Counted from the first letter of the stretch, positions 1-8,521 are shown. The stretch: 64,000 nt of DNA from Salinilacihabitans rarus (GCF_024296665.1 NZ_CP100762.1:2976001-3040000), one strand, 5' to 3'. The notes: generated by a model not told the origin, from the sequence alone. Numbers and translations are program-made.

Positions 1-1167
1 GTGACGACGACGGGGGCGACGGCGATAACCGACTTCGACGCCCACTCGCGGGCGATCCTGCTGTGGCGACAGCTCATCCAGTGGCTCGGCGGGCTCGGCA
101 TCCTCGTGCTCGCGACGGCCATCCTCTCGCGGCTCGGCGTCGCCGGCGCGCAACTGATGGAGACGGAGACGCAGACGCGGGACGTGACGAAGCTCACGCC
201 GCGGATCTCCGAAACCGCGAGGCTCCTCTGGAGCCTCTACATCGGCATCACCGTCGCGCAGATGGGGCTGCTCTACGTGCTTCACCTGCTCGGGCTGGCG
301 CCGAACATGACGCTCTACGACGCGGTCGCCCACCCGCTGACGACCGTCTCCACGAGCGGCTTCTCCCCGCGACCGGAGAGCCTCGCGGCGTTCTCCCCGG
401 CGGTCCAGTGGGTCACGACCGCGTTCATGGCGGTCGGGGCGACCAACTTCATCCTCATCTACCTCGTCTTGCAGGGGCGGTTCGAACGGCTCTACCGGAG
501 CGACGAGTTCCGCTTCTACGTCGGCGTCCTGCTCGGGTTCGGCGCCGCCGTCGCCGCCCTGCTCGCCGTCGAGGGGCCGTCGCTCGGCGGCGTCGAGGCG
601 ACCGTCCGCCACGCGCTGTTTCAGGTGGTCTCCATCACGACGACGACGGGGTACGCCAGCGTCGACTTCAACGACTGGTCGGCGTCCGCGAAGAACCTGC
701 TGTTCGTCTGTATGTTCATCGGCGGGATGGCCGGCAGCACGACGTGTTCGATCAAGGCGCTGCGCTGGCTCGTGGTGCTCAAGGCGTTCCGGCGGGACCT
801 CTTCGTCGCCGGCCACCCGGCCGCCGTCCGCCCGGTTCGGCTGAGCGGCGAGGTCGTCGACGAGGGGACGATCAGGGACATCTACGCGTACACGCTGGTC
901 AGCCTCGTGTTCTTCATGGCGGGGACGGTGTTCGTCGTCCTCGACACGGCCCGGTACGGCCTGACGATCGGCGAGTTCGACGCGATGAGCGCGGCGGCGG
1001 CGACCTTCTTCAACGTCGGCCCGGGGTTCGGCGTCGTCGGCCCCTTCGAGACCTACGAGGTGTTCCCGCCGGCGACGAAGGTCGCGATGATCCTGCTGAT
1101 GTGGACCGGCCGCATCGAGATCATCCCGGTGCTGGTGTTGCTGACGCCGGCCTACTGGCGCCGGTGA
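1..1167 (+). CDS. trkH: TrkH family potassium uptake protein, C-terminal part
   Basis: Membrane subunit of a Trk/Ktr-type K+ uptake system, which works with a cytoplasmic TrkA/KtrA NAD-binding subunit; haloarchaea use it to hold molar internal K+. The 388 visible residues carry TrkH pore-loop (selectivity filter) signatures: TTGAT at the very start, STSGFSP near residue 117, TTTTGYAS near 214 and NVGPGFG near 338, with hydrophobic helices between. It ends with the family-typical GRIEIIPVLVL tail. TrkH proteins usually have about 480-550 residues, so the first helices and the true start lie upstream of the window. The GTG at position 1 is not the start. No trkA is visible downstream; it may lie upstream. 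Confidence 0.93.
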   Translation: MTTTGATAITDFDAHSRAILLWRQLIQWLGGLGILVLATAILSRLGVAGAQLMETETQTRDVTKLTPRISETARLLWSLYIGITVAQMGLLYVLHLLGLAPNMTLYDAVAHPLTTVSTSGFSPRPESLAAFSPAVQWVTTAFMAVGATNFILIYLVLQGRFERLYRSDEFRFYVGVLLGFGAAVAALLAVEGPSLGGVEATVRHALFQVVSITTTTGYASVDFNDWSASAKNLLFVCMFIGGMAGSTTCSIKALRWLVVLKAFRRDLFVAGHPAAVRPVRLSGEVVDEGTIRDIYAYTLVSLVFFMAGTVFVVLDTARYGLTIGEFDAMSAAAATFFNVGPGFGVVGPFETYEVFPPATKVAMILLMWTGRIEIIPVLVLLTPAYWRR

Positions 1168-1234
1168 CCGCCGGCTCCCGGCGTCGAGCGCCCGTACCGC
1201 GGGATTTTTGCGGGTGGCCCCGGTGGGGACGGCC

Positions 1235-2509
1235 ATGACGCTCGATCCGGTTCACTTCGACGGCATCGCGCGGCTCGCGCGACGGATCGACGGCGGCGCC
1301 GACGAGCGCGACCACCGCGAGTTCGCCGAGACCGTCTGGACCGAGTTCCTCGATCCCCTCACCGACGAGCGGGGGCGACTCGTCCTCGAACCCGTCGAGT
1401 CGCTCTCGCGGCACCTCGTCGACCGCGAGGGCGTCGCCCTCCGCGAGCGGCCGTTTCCGACCGAACACGGCCTCGACGCCGGGACGATCAACCCGACGAC
1501 GTTCCGCAACGGGCTGGTCATCGACATCGCGCAGGCGGCGATGAGCGCGACGCCCTCGGACCTCGAACTGCACCGCTCGCGGACGGTCGTCGCGACGGTC
1601 CACTCGAACGACGAGACCGCGACCGTCGACGACCGCTGGGATCGCTTCGACGAGGGGTACAGCCGCTCGCGGGCGGTCAAGGTGCCGCCGCTGCCGCGGT
1701 TCGCCGAGGGGGTCGTCCACGCGCTCGCGCTCTACCTCGCCGAGAGCACCCACGCCCGCGAGCACGCCGGCGACGTGGACGACCTGCTCGTCCTCGACGG
1801 GCCGCTGTACCCCCGCGGGCTGTTGCGCTGGAGCGACCGCCACCCCGACCTCGCGGACTTCCTGCTCGAGGACCCCCGGCCGACGACGGTCCTCGAAAAC
1901 TACGTCCGCCTCGTCGAGGAGTTCGTCGAGCGGGACGTCCCGCTCGTCGCGTTCGTGAAGAACCCGGCGACGCGGGTGCTCACCCGAACCGTCAAGCGGA
2001 CAGGAGCCGACGCGCCGTGGGCCGACGACGCCGCCTTCTTCTCGCGGGTGCTGGAGCGCGGCGAGTACGTCGACGACGTCGACGGCCCGCGCTGGGAGCG
2101 CGAGGAGGACGCGCTCACGTACACCGGCTGGTTCCGCTCGCGCGGCGGCGTCGACCGGCCGCTATCGGCCGACGGCGACGCTCTGGGGGTCGAACGACGG
2201 CTCGACACCGAGCAGTACGAGGTGACGTTCTTCGTCGTCTACGATCCCCGCGAGGACCTCGTCTACCGGATCGAGGCACCGTACGCGTTCACCCGCGACC
2301 CGGAGGTCCGCGAGCGGCTGACGATGCAACTGCTGAGCGACGTCGCGATCGCCGGCGGCCCGCCGCGGATCGTCGAGAAGGCCGACGAACTCGCCCGGAT
2401 CAGCGCACGCGAGAAGCGGTCGCTCCGGGAGACCCTCGAAGAGCGGTTCGAGACGACGTGGGACCGCAGCTACGACGACGTCCGCTGGCCCGAGGAGTAC
2501 GACGCCTGA
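1235..2509 (+). CDS. nurA: DNA double-strand break repair nuclease NurA
   Basis: Predicted NurA 5'-3' nuclease, which resects DNA ends together with the HerA hexameric helicase/translocase and Mre11-Rad50. The 424-residue protein resembles the halobacterial NurA family: a central region with GLVIDIAQAAMS and then a basic and acidic helical core including LVLDGPLYPRGLLRW and FVKNPATRVLTRTVKR, which fit the conserved acidic-site strands of this fold. The ATG at 1235 is preferred over an in-frame GTG 27 bases upstream, because the family begins close to MTLDPVHFDG. herA lies on the same strand about 6 kb downstream rather than next to it, so the usual tight herA-nurA linkage is loosened here. 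Family call is confident; catalytic residues were not mapped. Confidence 0.85.
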   Translation: MTLDPVHFDGIARLARRIDGGADERDHREFAETVWTEFLDPLTDERGRLVLEPVESLSRHLVDREGVALRERPFPTEHGLDAGTINPTTFRNGLVIDIAQAAMSATPSDLELHRSRTVVATVHSNDETATVDDRWDRFDEGYSRSRAVKVPPLPRFAEGVVHALALYLAESTHAREHAGDVDDLLVLDGPLYPRGLLRWSDRHPDLADFLLEDPRPTTVLENYVRLVEEFVERDVPLVAFVKNPATRVLTRTVKRTGADAPWADDAAFFSRVLERGEYVDDVDGPRWEREEDALTYTGWFRSRGGVDRPLSADGDALGVERRLDTEQYEVTFFVVYDPREDLVYRIEAPYAFTRDPEVRERLTMQLLSDVAIAGGPPRIVEKADELARISAREKRSLRETLEERFETTWDRSYDDVRWPEEYDA

Positions 2510-2513
2510 CCCC

Positions 2514-4322
2514 TCAGACGGGCTCTAGACGCTCGATAGAGCGTTCGTACGCTCGCTCGACGCGCCGGCGCTCCTCCTCGTCGCCGTCGCGGCGGCGCTT
2601 GACGTCGTAGCCGTAGATACCCGGGCCGTCGTCGTCCCCGTCGCCCGACCGCAGGCGGACCCTGTCCGGGCGGTCTGCCGTCGTCGGCTCGGCGTAGTCG
2701 CGTTCGAGCCACTCCTCGACGGAGACGGCGTGGCGCTTCTGGGCCGGGTCGCGGTACAGCCCCGGCAGGACGTTGTACGCGCAGAACGGGGCGACGCGGC
2801 CGTCGGGCATGCTGTAGTGGATGTCACAGCGTTCGACCCGGTCGACGTCGTAGTTGTACGGGTCCATGAAGTGCATCGTGCCGAGGAACAGCGCGTTCCG
2901 GTGGAACTCGACGAGGCCCTCGTAGCTGCCGGCGGTCAGCGCTTCGAGCAGCCAGCGGCCGATCCGGGCGCCGTCGGGGGCGGCGTCGGCGTCGACCGTG
3001 CGGTGCAGTTCCCACGCGAGTCTGGCGGCCGCGCGGGCCCGGTCGAGGCGGCCGAGGTCGCCGTCGTAGTGGCCCGCGAGGTCGTCGAGCGCCGCGAGGA
3101 ACGCGTCGACTTCGAGGAAGTCCGTGATGGGGACGAGGTCGTCGCCGTCGACGTACACGTAGGTCGCCATCCCGCAGGCGAAGTGATTCGAGAGCCGGTA
3201 GGACGGCTCGCCGGACCACGCCTCGACGAAGTCGCTGACCGCGGTCACGCTGGGGATCGGGTACCACGACGCCGCCGGGACCGCGCCGTCGGTGCCCCGT
3301 TCGATCGCCCGGATCACGTCGGGGATGGTGACCCGCTGGCGTGCGCGCTCGTGGTCGGGCATCCGCCCGACGAACGAGACGGGCTGGAAGTTCACGCCGC
3401 GGACGACGTCGCTGTTCGCGGCCGCGAACCGGACGACGTCGCCGAGTTGGTCCACGTTCTCGCCGCCGATGACCGTCGGCACGAGCACGACCGGGAGGTC
3501 GGCCTCGCGGTACGTCCTGATCGCCGCGGGCATCTCCCAGAAGTTTTTCACGTTGAACTCGGGGTCGAAGCCGTCGAAACTCGTGTAGATCGTGTTGACG
3601 CCGGCGTCGCGCAGGCGCTCGGCGAGGTCGAGGTCGCCCGCGAGCCGCCCGCTGTGGGTGTTCAACTGGACGTGGTCGACGACCTCCGAGACGGCCGCGA
3701 CGACCTCGACGATGTCGTCGCGTACCGTCGGCTCCCCGCCGGTCAACTGGATCGCGTTGCAGCCGATCGGCTCCTCGTCGGCGACGGTCTCGACCATCTC
3801 GCGGATCTCCTCGACCGTCGGCTCGTACAGCGGGTCGTCCTCCTCCGCGTAGAAGAAACAGTACCAACACGAGAGGTCACACCGGTTCGTGACGGTCACG
3901 TTCCCGAGCCCCGTGTGGGACTCGTGGAGCGGACAGAGCCCGCAGGACGCCGGGCAGTCGACCCCCTCGGAGTCGACGGCGGCGTGGGCGGACGCGAGGT
4001 AGTCGCCCTCGTCGCGCCACCGCTTCGCGCGGTAGTAGAGCCCCGCGTCCCGCCAGTAGACGTCCCGGACGACGCCGTGGTCGGGACACTCCTTCGCCAG
4101 CCTGATCTCGCCGGCCTCCTCGTAGACGACCATCGGAATCGTCGTCGGAACCCCGTCGCCGTCGGCGACGCAGGCCGGACAGAGGCTCCCGGTCAGCTTC
4201 AGGTACCGCTCGGCCGTCGGCGCCACCCGCCGCGCGAACCGGGACGCTTCTCCGCCGTCGACTGGCGCGTGCTCGGACACCGTCGGTTCCTCCGCCGGCC
4301 GCTGGTCGGGTCGGCTCTTCAT
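2514..4322 (-). CDS. Radical SAM protein of the MJ0619/Tes (tetraether synthase-like) family
   Basis: A 602-residue radical SAM enzyme. The SAM-cluster motif CX3CX2C is at Cys148, Cys152 and Cys155 (NRCDLSCWYC), followed by the GGEPT SAM-binding segment. Extra cysteine sets suit auxiliary Fe-S clusters: CPAC at 48-51, CPDHG at 79, CPASCGLC at 123-130, and a C-terminal CDIHY...PFCAYN region. This order (N-terminal CPAC, a CGLC knuckle before the radical SAM core, C-terminal PFC) matches the MJ0619/Tes group, whose Methanosarcina member joins lipid tails to make tetraether or macrocyclic lipids. Whether this copy does that is inference, since most haloarchaea are thought to make diethers. The ATG at 4322 is preferred over a 15-residue upstream extension. 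It is convergent with nurA, with four bases between the stops. Confidence 0.75.
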   Translation of the reverse strand: MKSRPDQRPAEEPTVSEHAPVDGGEASRFARRVAPTAERYLKLTGSLCPACVADGDGVPTTIPMVVYEEAGEIRLAKECPDHGVVRDVYWRDAGLYYRAKRWRDEGDYLASAHAAVDSEGVDCPASCGLCPLHESHTGLGNVTVTNRCDLSCWYCFFYAEEDDPLYEPTVEEIREMVETVADEEPIGCNAIQLTGGEPTVRDDIVEVVAAVSEVVDHVQLNTHSGRLAGDLDLAERLRDAGVNTIYTSFDGFDPEFNVKNFWEMPAAIRTYREADLPVVLVPTVIGGENVDQLGDVVRFAAANSDVVRGVNFQPVSFVGRMPDHERARQRVTIPDVIRAIERGTDGAVPAASWYPIPSVTAVSDFVEAWSGEPSYRLSNHFACGMATYVYVDGDDLVPITDFLEVDAFLAALDDLAGHYDGDLGRLDRARAAARLAWELHRTVDADAAPDGARIGRWLLEALTAGSYEGLVEFHRNALFLGTMHFMDPYNYDVDRVERCDIHYSMPDGRVAPFCAYNVLPGLYRDPAQKRHAVSVEEWLERDYAEPTTADRPDRVRLRSGDGDDDGPGIYGYDVKRRRDGDEEERRRVERAYERSIERLEPV

Positions 4323-4436
4323 ACGAAGTGATACGTGTGTCGAGCCGATACGTGTGTATTGGAGCACGCCAACCCGTCTCGGATTAGTTACACGAGGTGG
4401 CGCGAACGCCGCGAGGGCGGGCCGGCGTCGCGGCCC

Positions 4437-5186
4437 TCAGGACTCGGGGCCCTCGGTGAAGCCGACCGTCCGGTCGGCGTCCGTGAACCACGTCACCAGT
4501 TCCGACTCCGCCCGGCGGAGCCGGTAGGAGAGCGTCGACCGGGGCAGGTCGAGTTTCTCGGCCAGTTCCTCGAGGGTGATCCGCCGCGGCACGTCGTAGT
4601 AGCCGTACTCGACGGCGTAGTGCAGGACCCGGCGGTGTTTGAGGGGCAACAGCCGCTCGGTCCCCGTCCCGCCGAGCCGTCGCCCCTGCACGTCGGTGTA
4701 CTGGCTCAGTTTCGCCCGGACCCGCCCGTCGAGGCTCCCGTGGAGGTCCTCGAGGAACGACTGGACCGCCGGGTCGCCGGGGAGGAGGAGCCGCCACGTG
4801 TAGTGGCGGCCGTCCCACTCCGTCTCGAAGACGATGCCGTCGCCGAAGTGGTCGAGGGCGAGGTGGGGCAGGGAGACGGCGTCCGGGGGCCGTCGCCACC
4901 AGGCGTAGGCGACGAACGACTCCTCGGTGCGGTCGAGGACGACCGTCTCGCGGTCGGCCGCCTCGGCGGCGTCGAGGCGGTCGATCGGCACGTCGTGATC
5001 GAGGTACCCGTCCTCGATAGCCGCCAGCGCCTCCCGGGTGCCCGCCGCGTAGTCGACCCGCCAGAGCGTCTCCGGGGTGGCGTGACACGCGAGCGACCGG
5101 ACGGTGGCGCCGTGGTGGGCCGCCAGCGCGTCCGCCAGCGGCGACCGGCCCGAAGCGTACTCGAGGTCGACGACGAACTCCCGCAT
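4437..5186 (-). CDS. Bat-type helix-turn-helix transcriptional regulator (HTH-10)
   Basis: A 249-residue regulator of the bacterio-opsin-activator (Bat) C-terminal type. The N-terminal two thirds form the sensor-like region common to halobacterial HTH-10 proteins. The C-terminus carries the DNA-binding helix-turn-helix, with LTLEELAEKL-like and LPRSTLSYRLRRAE helices at about 208-235. The ATG at 5186 begins MREFVVDLEY, a typical start for the group; the open frame extends far upstream but without family character. The regulated target is unknown. It lies between the Tes-like gene and a DUF7113 gene on the same strand, so it could control either. Confidence 0.82.
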   Translation of the reverse strand: MREFVVDLEYASGRSPLADALAAHHGATVRSLACHATPETLWRVDYAAGTREALAAIEDGYLDHDVPIDRLDAAEAADRETVVLDRTEESFVAYAWWRRPPDAVSLPHLALDHFGDGIVFETEWDGRHYTWRLLLPGDPAVQSFLEDLHGSLDGRVRAKLSQYTDVQGRRLGGTGTERLLPLKHRRVLHYAVEYGYYDVPRRITLEELAEKLDLPRSTLSYRLRRAESELVTWFTDADRTVGFTEGPES

Positions 5187-5227
5187 ACCCGTTCCTATCG
5201 GCCGGTCGTAAAAAGCCGCGTCGCCTC

Positions 5228-5563
5228 TCAGGACGGCTCCCCTTTGGTGACCTCGATCTCGACCGCCTCGGGGTCGACGCCGACCCGGGCGAACTGGGTC
5301 CGGATGTGGTCTTTCGCGGCCCCGATCGCCTGCTCTCTGGTGTCGAAGCCGCGGGGCATCGGGGACTCGAACGCGATGTGTACTTCCCGGTCGTCGATGA
5401 GCTGGACGGTCCCGCCGCTGTCGACCTCGTAGAACTCGTCGCAGATCCAGACGTAGGGGGCGTCCTCGTCGGGCGACCCGGGGAACGTGGGCGCGCGCTC
5501 GCCCCGTTCGAATATCGTGCCCGTGAGGGTGGTCCCCCCGGCGGAACCCTCGACGAGTATCAT
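5228..5563 (-). CDS. DUF7113-type small halobacterial protein
   Basis: A 111-residue acidic protein beginning MILVEGSAGGTTLTGTIFERG, which I recognise as a halobacterial family of unknown function (DUF7113, from memory). It has short beta-rich segments, a DAPYVWICDEFYEV patch and a C-terminal helix rich in Ala and Asp. There are no membrane segments or signal peptide. The start at 5563 is the only ATG giving the family N-terminus. It lies 41 bases upstream of the Bat-type regulator on the same strand, so the two may be cotranscribed. No function can be assigned from sequence. Confidence 0.7.
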   Translation of the reverse strand: MILVEGSAGGTTLTGTIFERGERAPTFPGSPDEDAPYVWICDEFYEVDSGGTVQLIDDREVHIAFESPMPRGFDTREQAIGAAKDHIRTQFARVGVDPEAVEIEVTKGEPS

Positions 5564-5824
5564 GGTGCGGTCGGGGTTCGGTCGCCGCGCTCGTCGTGTG
5601 TCCCCGCGAGCCCGGGCGAGCCGGTTCGACCGCCTGCTCGGTGCATACCACCGTTCTACGCCCTCGCGACGGAAAAACCCGACGGGGGTGGTCCGAACCC
5701 AACAGTGCCCGTACAAACGCGAATCAACTCGCCGACGGATGTTCGACGGATCGGGCGAGAAACCGGGTATTCGGCGGCGTTCGGTCCCGTTCCCCGTCGC
5801 AGGCCGGACGTATCAGCTCCCGAA
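5564..5824. other. Gene-poor intergenic stretch between divergent genes
   Basis: Together with the adjacent palindromic promoter this makes a gap of about 310 bases between the minus-strand DUF7113 gene and the plus-strand HTH regulator. Open frames crossing it are Arg-rich and show no family character. A weak T-run on the minus strand near 5660-5675 could belong to a promoter for the minus-strand gene, but it is far from the start. I see nothing else. Confidence 0.5.
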
Positions 5825-5863
5825 CCCAAATTGTTTTGGGGACGGGTTTAACCCTGTACAGGG
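5825..5863 (+). promoter_or_regulatory. Promoter with stacked palindromes before the two-module HTH gene
   Basis: Three symmetric elements lie within 39 bases. CCCAAA-N4-TTTGGG occupies 5825-5840. GGGTTTAACCC at 5844-5854 contains the TATA-like TTTAA. CCCTGTACAGGG, a perfect 12-base palindrome, occupies 5852-5863. The start codon at 5877 is about 28 bases from the TATA, so the transcript is probably leaderless. A palindrome just downstream of TATA is where a repressor would block initiation; autoregulation by the encoded HTH protein is inferred. Confidence 0.5.
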
Positions 5864-5876
5864 GATCGATCCGGTA

Positions 5877-6509
5877 ATGAGTTCGGACGCCCACGGCGAC
5901 AGCGGCGGCGGCGACCGCGGCCCCGCGTCGGGGCCGACGAGGGCCGAGTGTGACGTCTTCGGCCACTCGCGACGGATCACCGTCCTTCAGGTTCTCGAAG
6001 CCGAGTCGACGGCTACCGTCCGGGAACTGGCCGGCCGCATCGCCGCCCGCGACGTCTCCCGGGCGGTGTCCGACGTCACGCCCGCCGAGCGCCGACGCGT
6101 GACGATCTCGCTCGTCCACGACCACCTCCCTCGACTCGTCGATCACGGCGCCGTCGAGTGGGACCGCGAGGCGGAGACGGTATCGCTCGCGGCCGACGCC
6201 ACGCCAGTCGACGGCTCGCTGCTCGAAGCGTGGGCGACGCTCGACGACGAGGCGTTCCGGACGCTCGCGCACCCGGCCCGACTGGCCGTCCGCGAGGTAC
6301 TCGCCGGGGCGGAGTCGACGCTCTCGGTCGACGAACTGGCCCGTCGGCTCGCCGCCCGCGCGGGGCCGCCGGCCGGCGACGCGGACCGCCTCGCGGTCGA
6401 ACTCCACCACGCCCACCTCCCCGCGATGGCGGCGGCCGGCCTCCTCGACTACGACGCCGCCGCGGGAGCCGTCTCGGCCCGCGACCCGCTGTCGATGCCC
6501 GGTCAGTAG
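5877..6509 (+). CDS. Two-module winged-helix regulator (DUF7344-like)
   Basis: A 210-residue protein made of two similar winged-helix modules. The first (about residues 25-110) begins with CDVFGHSRRITVLQVLE and continues into VRELAGRIAARD and VTISLVHDHLPRLVDHGAV. The second (about 125-200) begins EAFRTLAHPARLAVREVL and repeats the pattern as VDELARRLAAR and VELHHAHLPAMAAAGLLDYD. The repeated L..H.HLP...GL.. pattern is typical of halobacterial DUF7344 HTH domains. It likely binds DNA as a regulator. The start at 5877 follows a TATA-like element by about 28 bases. Target genes are not known; palindromes in its own promoter make autoregulation plausible. Confidence 0.72.
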   Translation: MSSDAHGDSGGGDRGPASGPTRAECDVFGHSRRITVLQVLEAESTATVRELAGRIAARDVSRAVSDVTPAERRRVTISLVHDHLPRLVDHGAVEWDREAETVSLAADATPVDGSLLEAWATLDDEAFRTLAHPARLAVREVLAGAESTLSVDELARRLAARAGPPAGDADRLAVELHHAHLPAMAAAGLLDYDAAAGAVSARDPLSMPGQ

Positions 6510-6616
6510 CCGCGCCCGCCGTGAACGACGCCGAACTCGCCGCTCCCGTTTTCCCGACCCGCGCGCTCGCCCCGTCGGGCGACACGCGTATGCCGCTCAC
6601 GCCGGTAGTGGGTGCC

Positions 6617-7720
6617 ATGAGCGACGGCGCGACGCCCACCCGACGGCGGGTGCTCGCCTCCGGCCTCGCCGGCACCCTGCTGTTGGCCGGCTGTCTCGGC
6701 GAGGACGGCGACGACGCCGACGAGGACGCCCCGCCGTCGTTTCCGGCGGTCGAGGACCCGCCCGAGGCCGTCTACCGCCCGACCCACCGCGAGGCCGTCC
6801 GCGCGCTCGACCCGGTGCGCGCCGGCCCGTACGCCGTCGAGCCGATGGTCACCTACCCCCACCGGTTCTGGACCGTCACCGGCCGGGACGCCGAGCGCGT
6901 GGACCCCGCGGCCGGCGACGACGTCCACCTGATGGCGACCGTCCGCGACGCCGAGACGGGAACCGTCGTGCCGCTCGGCGCGGGCGTCGAGTTCTCGGTC
7001 TCGCGTGCGAGCGAGGGCGACGACGAGGGCGAGACCGTCGCGGAACGGCGGCCGTGGCCGATGCTCTCGCAGGGGATGGGCTTTCACGTCGGCGACAACG
7101 TCGCCCTCGACGGCGACGGCACCTACCGCGTCGAGGGATCGATCGACCCGCTCGACGCGACGCTGACCGGCGCGTTCGCCGACCGACTCGGCGGGGCGGC
7201 CGACGTCGCGTTCTCGTTCACGTTCGACGACGACCTCCGGCGACTCGCCGCCGAGGTCGACTACCTCCCGGAGTCGGAGTGGGGCGAGCGGGGCGCGCTC
7301 GACCCGATGCAATCGGCCGACGGCGACGCCCCCGCGGCGCTCCCGCCGGCCGAGGACCTCCCCGGCGCGCTTCAGGGGACCCCCGAGACCGGCGACGCGG
7401 TTCTGGCGACGACGCTGCTCGAACCGGGGTCGCGGGTCGCCGACGGCTGGTACCTCGCCGTCTCCGCGCGGACGCCGTACAACCGGTTCCCGCTCCCGGC
7501 GGCGACCCTCGAAGCGACCCTCGCGGGCGGCGAACCGATCGGCCTCTCGGCGGCGCTCGACCCCGAACTGGGGTTTCACTACGGCGCGGGCGTCGACGCG
7601 CCCGCCGACGGCGACGCCCTCGCGATCGAGACCCGGGCGCCGCCGCAGGTGTCGCGCCACCAGGGGTACGAGACCGCCTTCCTCGAGATGCCGCCGGTGA
7701 CGACCACGATCACGCTATGA
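6617..7720 (+). CDS. Tat-type lipoprotein of the P19/Tpd iron-binding family (DUF7350-like)
   Basis: A 367-residue exported lipoprotein. It begins with a twin-arginine-like TRRRVLASGLAG segment and a lipobox LAGC at about residues 22-25, so it should be anchored outside the membrane. The segment MGFHVGDNVALDGDGTYRV near residues 154-172 resembles the signature of P19/Tpd periplasmic Fe2+-binding proteins, and VHLMATVRD resembles their metal-site strand. A second beta domain follows (about 250-365). Role in iron or copper uptake is inferred from this similarity. The downstream cohesin-like gene overlaps by four bases (ATGA), so the two are translationally coupled. An in-frame ATG at 6590 is possible but would push the signal inward. 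Confidence 0.65.
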   Translation: MSDGATPTRRRVLASGLAGTLLLAGCLGEDGDDADEDAPPSFPAVEDPPEAVYRPTHREAVRALDPVRAGPYAVEPMVTYPHRFWTVTGRDAERVDPAAGDDVHLMATVRDAETGTVVPLGAGVEFSVSRASEGDDEGETVAERRPWPMLSQGMGFHVGDNVALDGDGTYRVEGSIDPLDATLTGAFADRLGGAADVAFSFTFDDDLRRLAAEVDYLPESEWGERGALDPMQSADGDAPAALPPAEDLPGALQGTPETGDAVLATTLLEPGSRVADGWYLAVSARTPYNRFPLPAATLEATLAGGEPIGLSAALDPELGFHYGAGVDAPADGDALAIETRAPPQVSRHQGYETAFLEMPPVTTTITL

Positions 7721-8478
7721 CCCGGAGCCGATACCGCCGCCGACGAACCGCTCGCGCGCCCGGGCGACTCGCCGTCGCGCTCGTCGCCTGCGCCCTCCTC
7801 GGAGCCGCCGCCTTCGGGGCCGTCCTCGGGACCGTCGCCGCCGGCGACCAGCTCGCGACCGTCTCGCCGTCGCCCGAGGCGGTCGCGGCGTCGCCGGGCG
7901 AGGAGGTCGAGGTCGACGTGCTGATGCGGAGCAACGGCGGCCACGCCGGCGAGGGCGTCGTCTCGGTCGCGCTCGTCGCGCAGTACCACCCCGACTACCT
8001 CGAAGTGGTCGCCGTCGAGGCGGGGCCGTGGCTCGCGGGCGACGGGACCGAGGTCCGCGCCGAGGCCACGGTCGCCCACGAGGCGGGGACGGTCGTCCTC
8101 GACCAGCGCCGCGAGCCGCCCGCGGGCGGCGCGACCGGCGAGGACCGCCTCGCGACGCTGACCGTCGCGGTCGCCGAGGACGCCCCGCCGTCGACGGCGA
8201 CGGTCTCGTTCGCCGAGACGGCCGTCGAACTGGAGGGCGACTGGCCGTTGCCGGTCTACGACCGCGACCTCGCCGTCGAGATCGACGGCGGCGGGGAGCC
8301 CGCCGGGACGTTCGACCACCCGGACCCGGACGCCGTCGACGGCGAGACGCGGCGCGTCGACGGCCCCGCGGACGACGGCGGCGACGCCGACCGGATCGCC
8401 GGACTCCCGCTCACGGCGGCGGCGCTCGCGGTCGCGACGGCGCTCGTCCTCGCGCTCGCGGCCCGGCGGCGCTCGTGA
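7717..8478 (+). CDS. Surface-anchored protein with a cohesin-like domain
   Basis: A 253-residue exported protein. A basic N-terminus and hydrophobic helix (residues about 16-42) form a signal or anchor. A beta-rich domain then spans about 48-190, with VSPSPEAVAASPGEEVEVDVLM and LATLTVAVAEDAPPSTATVSF strands like those of cohesin and dockerin-partner folds. A Gly/Asp-rich linker leads to a C-terminal transmembrane helix (about 228-250) ending in ARRRS. It starts within the stop codon of the upstream P19-like lipoprotein, so the pair probably works at the cell surface together. No dockerin partner is visible in the window. The cohesin call rests on pattern only. Confidence 0.55.
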   Translation: MTRSRYRRRRTARAPGRLAVALVACALLGAAAFGAVLGTVAAGDQLATVSPSPEAVAASPGEEVEVDVLMRSNGGHAGEGVVSVALVAQYHPDYLEVVAVEAGPWLAGDGTEVRAEATVAHEAGTVVLDQRREPPAGGATGEDRLATLTVAVAEDAPPSTATVSFAETAVELEGDWPLPVYDRDLAVEIDGGGEPAGTFDHPDPDAVDGETRRVDGPADDGGDADRIAGLPLTAAALAVATALVLALAARRRS

Positions 8479-8492
8479 ACGGAGGGAAACGC

Positions 8493-8500
8493 GTTTTACG
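8493..8500 (+). promoter_or_regulatory. TATA element of herA
   Basis: A TTTTACGG element preceded by GGGAAACGCG, a good BRE-like stretch, lies about 26 bases before the herA start codon. This fits a leaderless herA transcript, independent of the upstream cohesin-like gene, whose stop lies just before. Confidence 0.55.
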
Positions 8501-8521
8501 GACCGTCCGGATATCACGTAC

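Noticed and set aside
2730-4331. A plus-strand frame of about 530 codons opposite the Tes-like gene
   Set aside because: Shadow of the radical SAM gene, whose cysteine motifs are on the minus strand.
5306-6509. Long upstream extensions of the HTH regulator and overlapping plus-strand frames
   Set aside because: Arg/Pro-rich extensions cross the promoter and palindromes; the ATG at 5877 with its TATA is sufficient.
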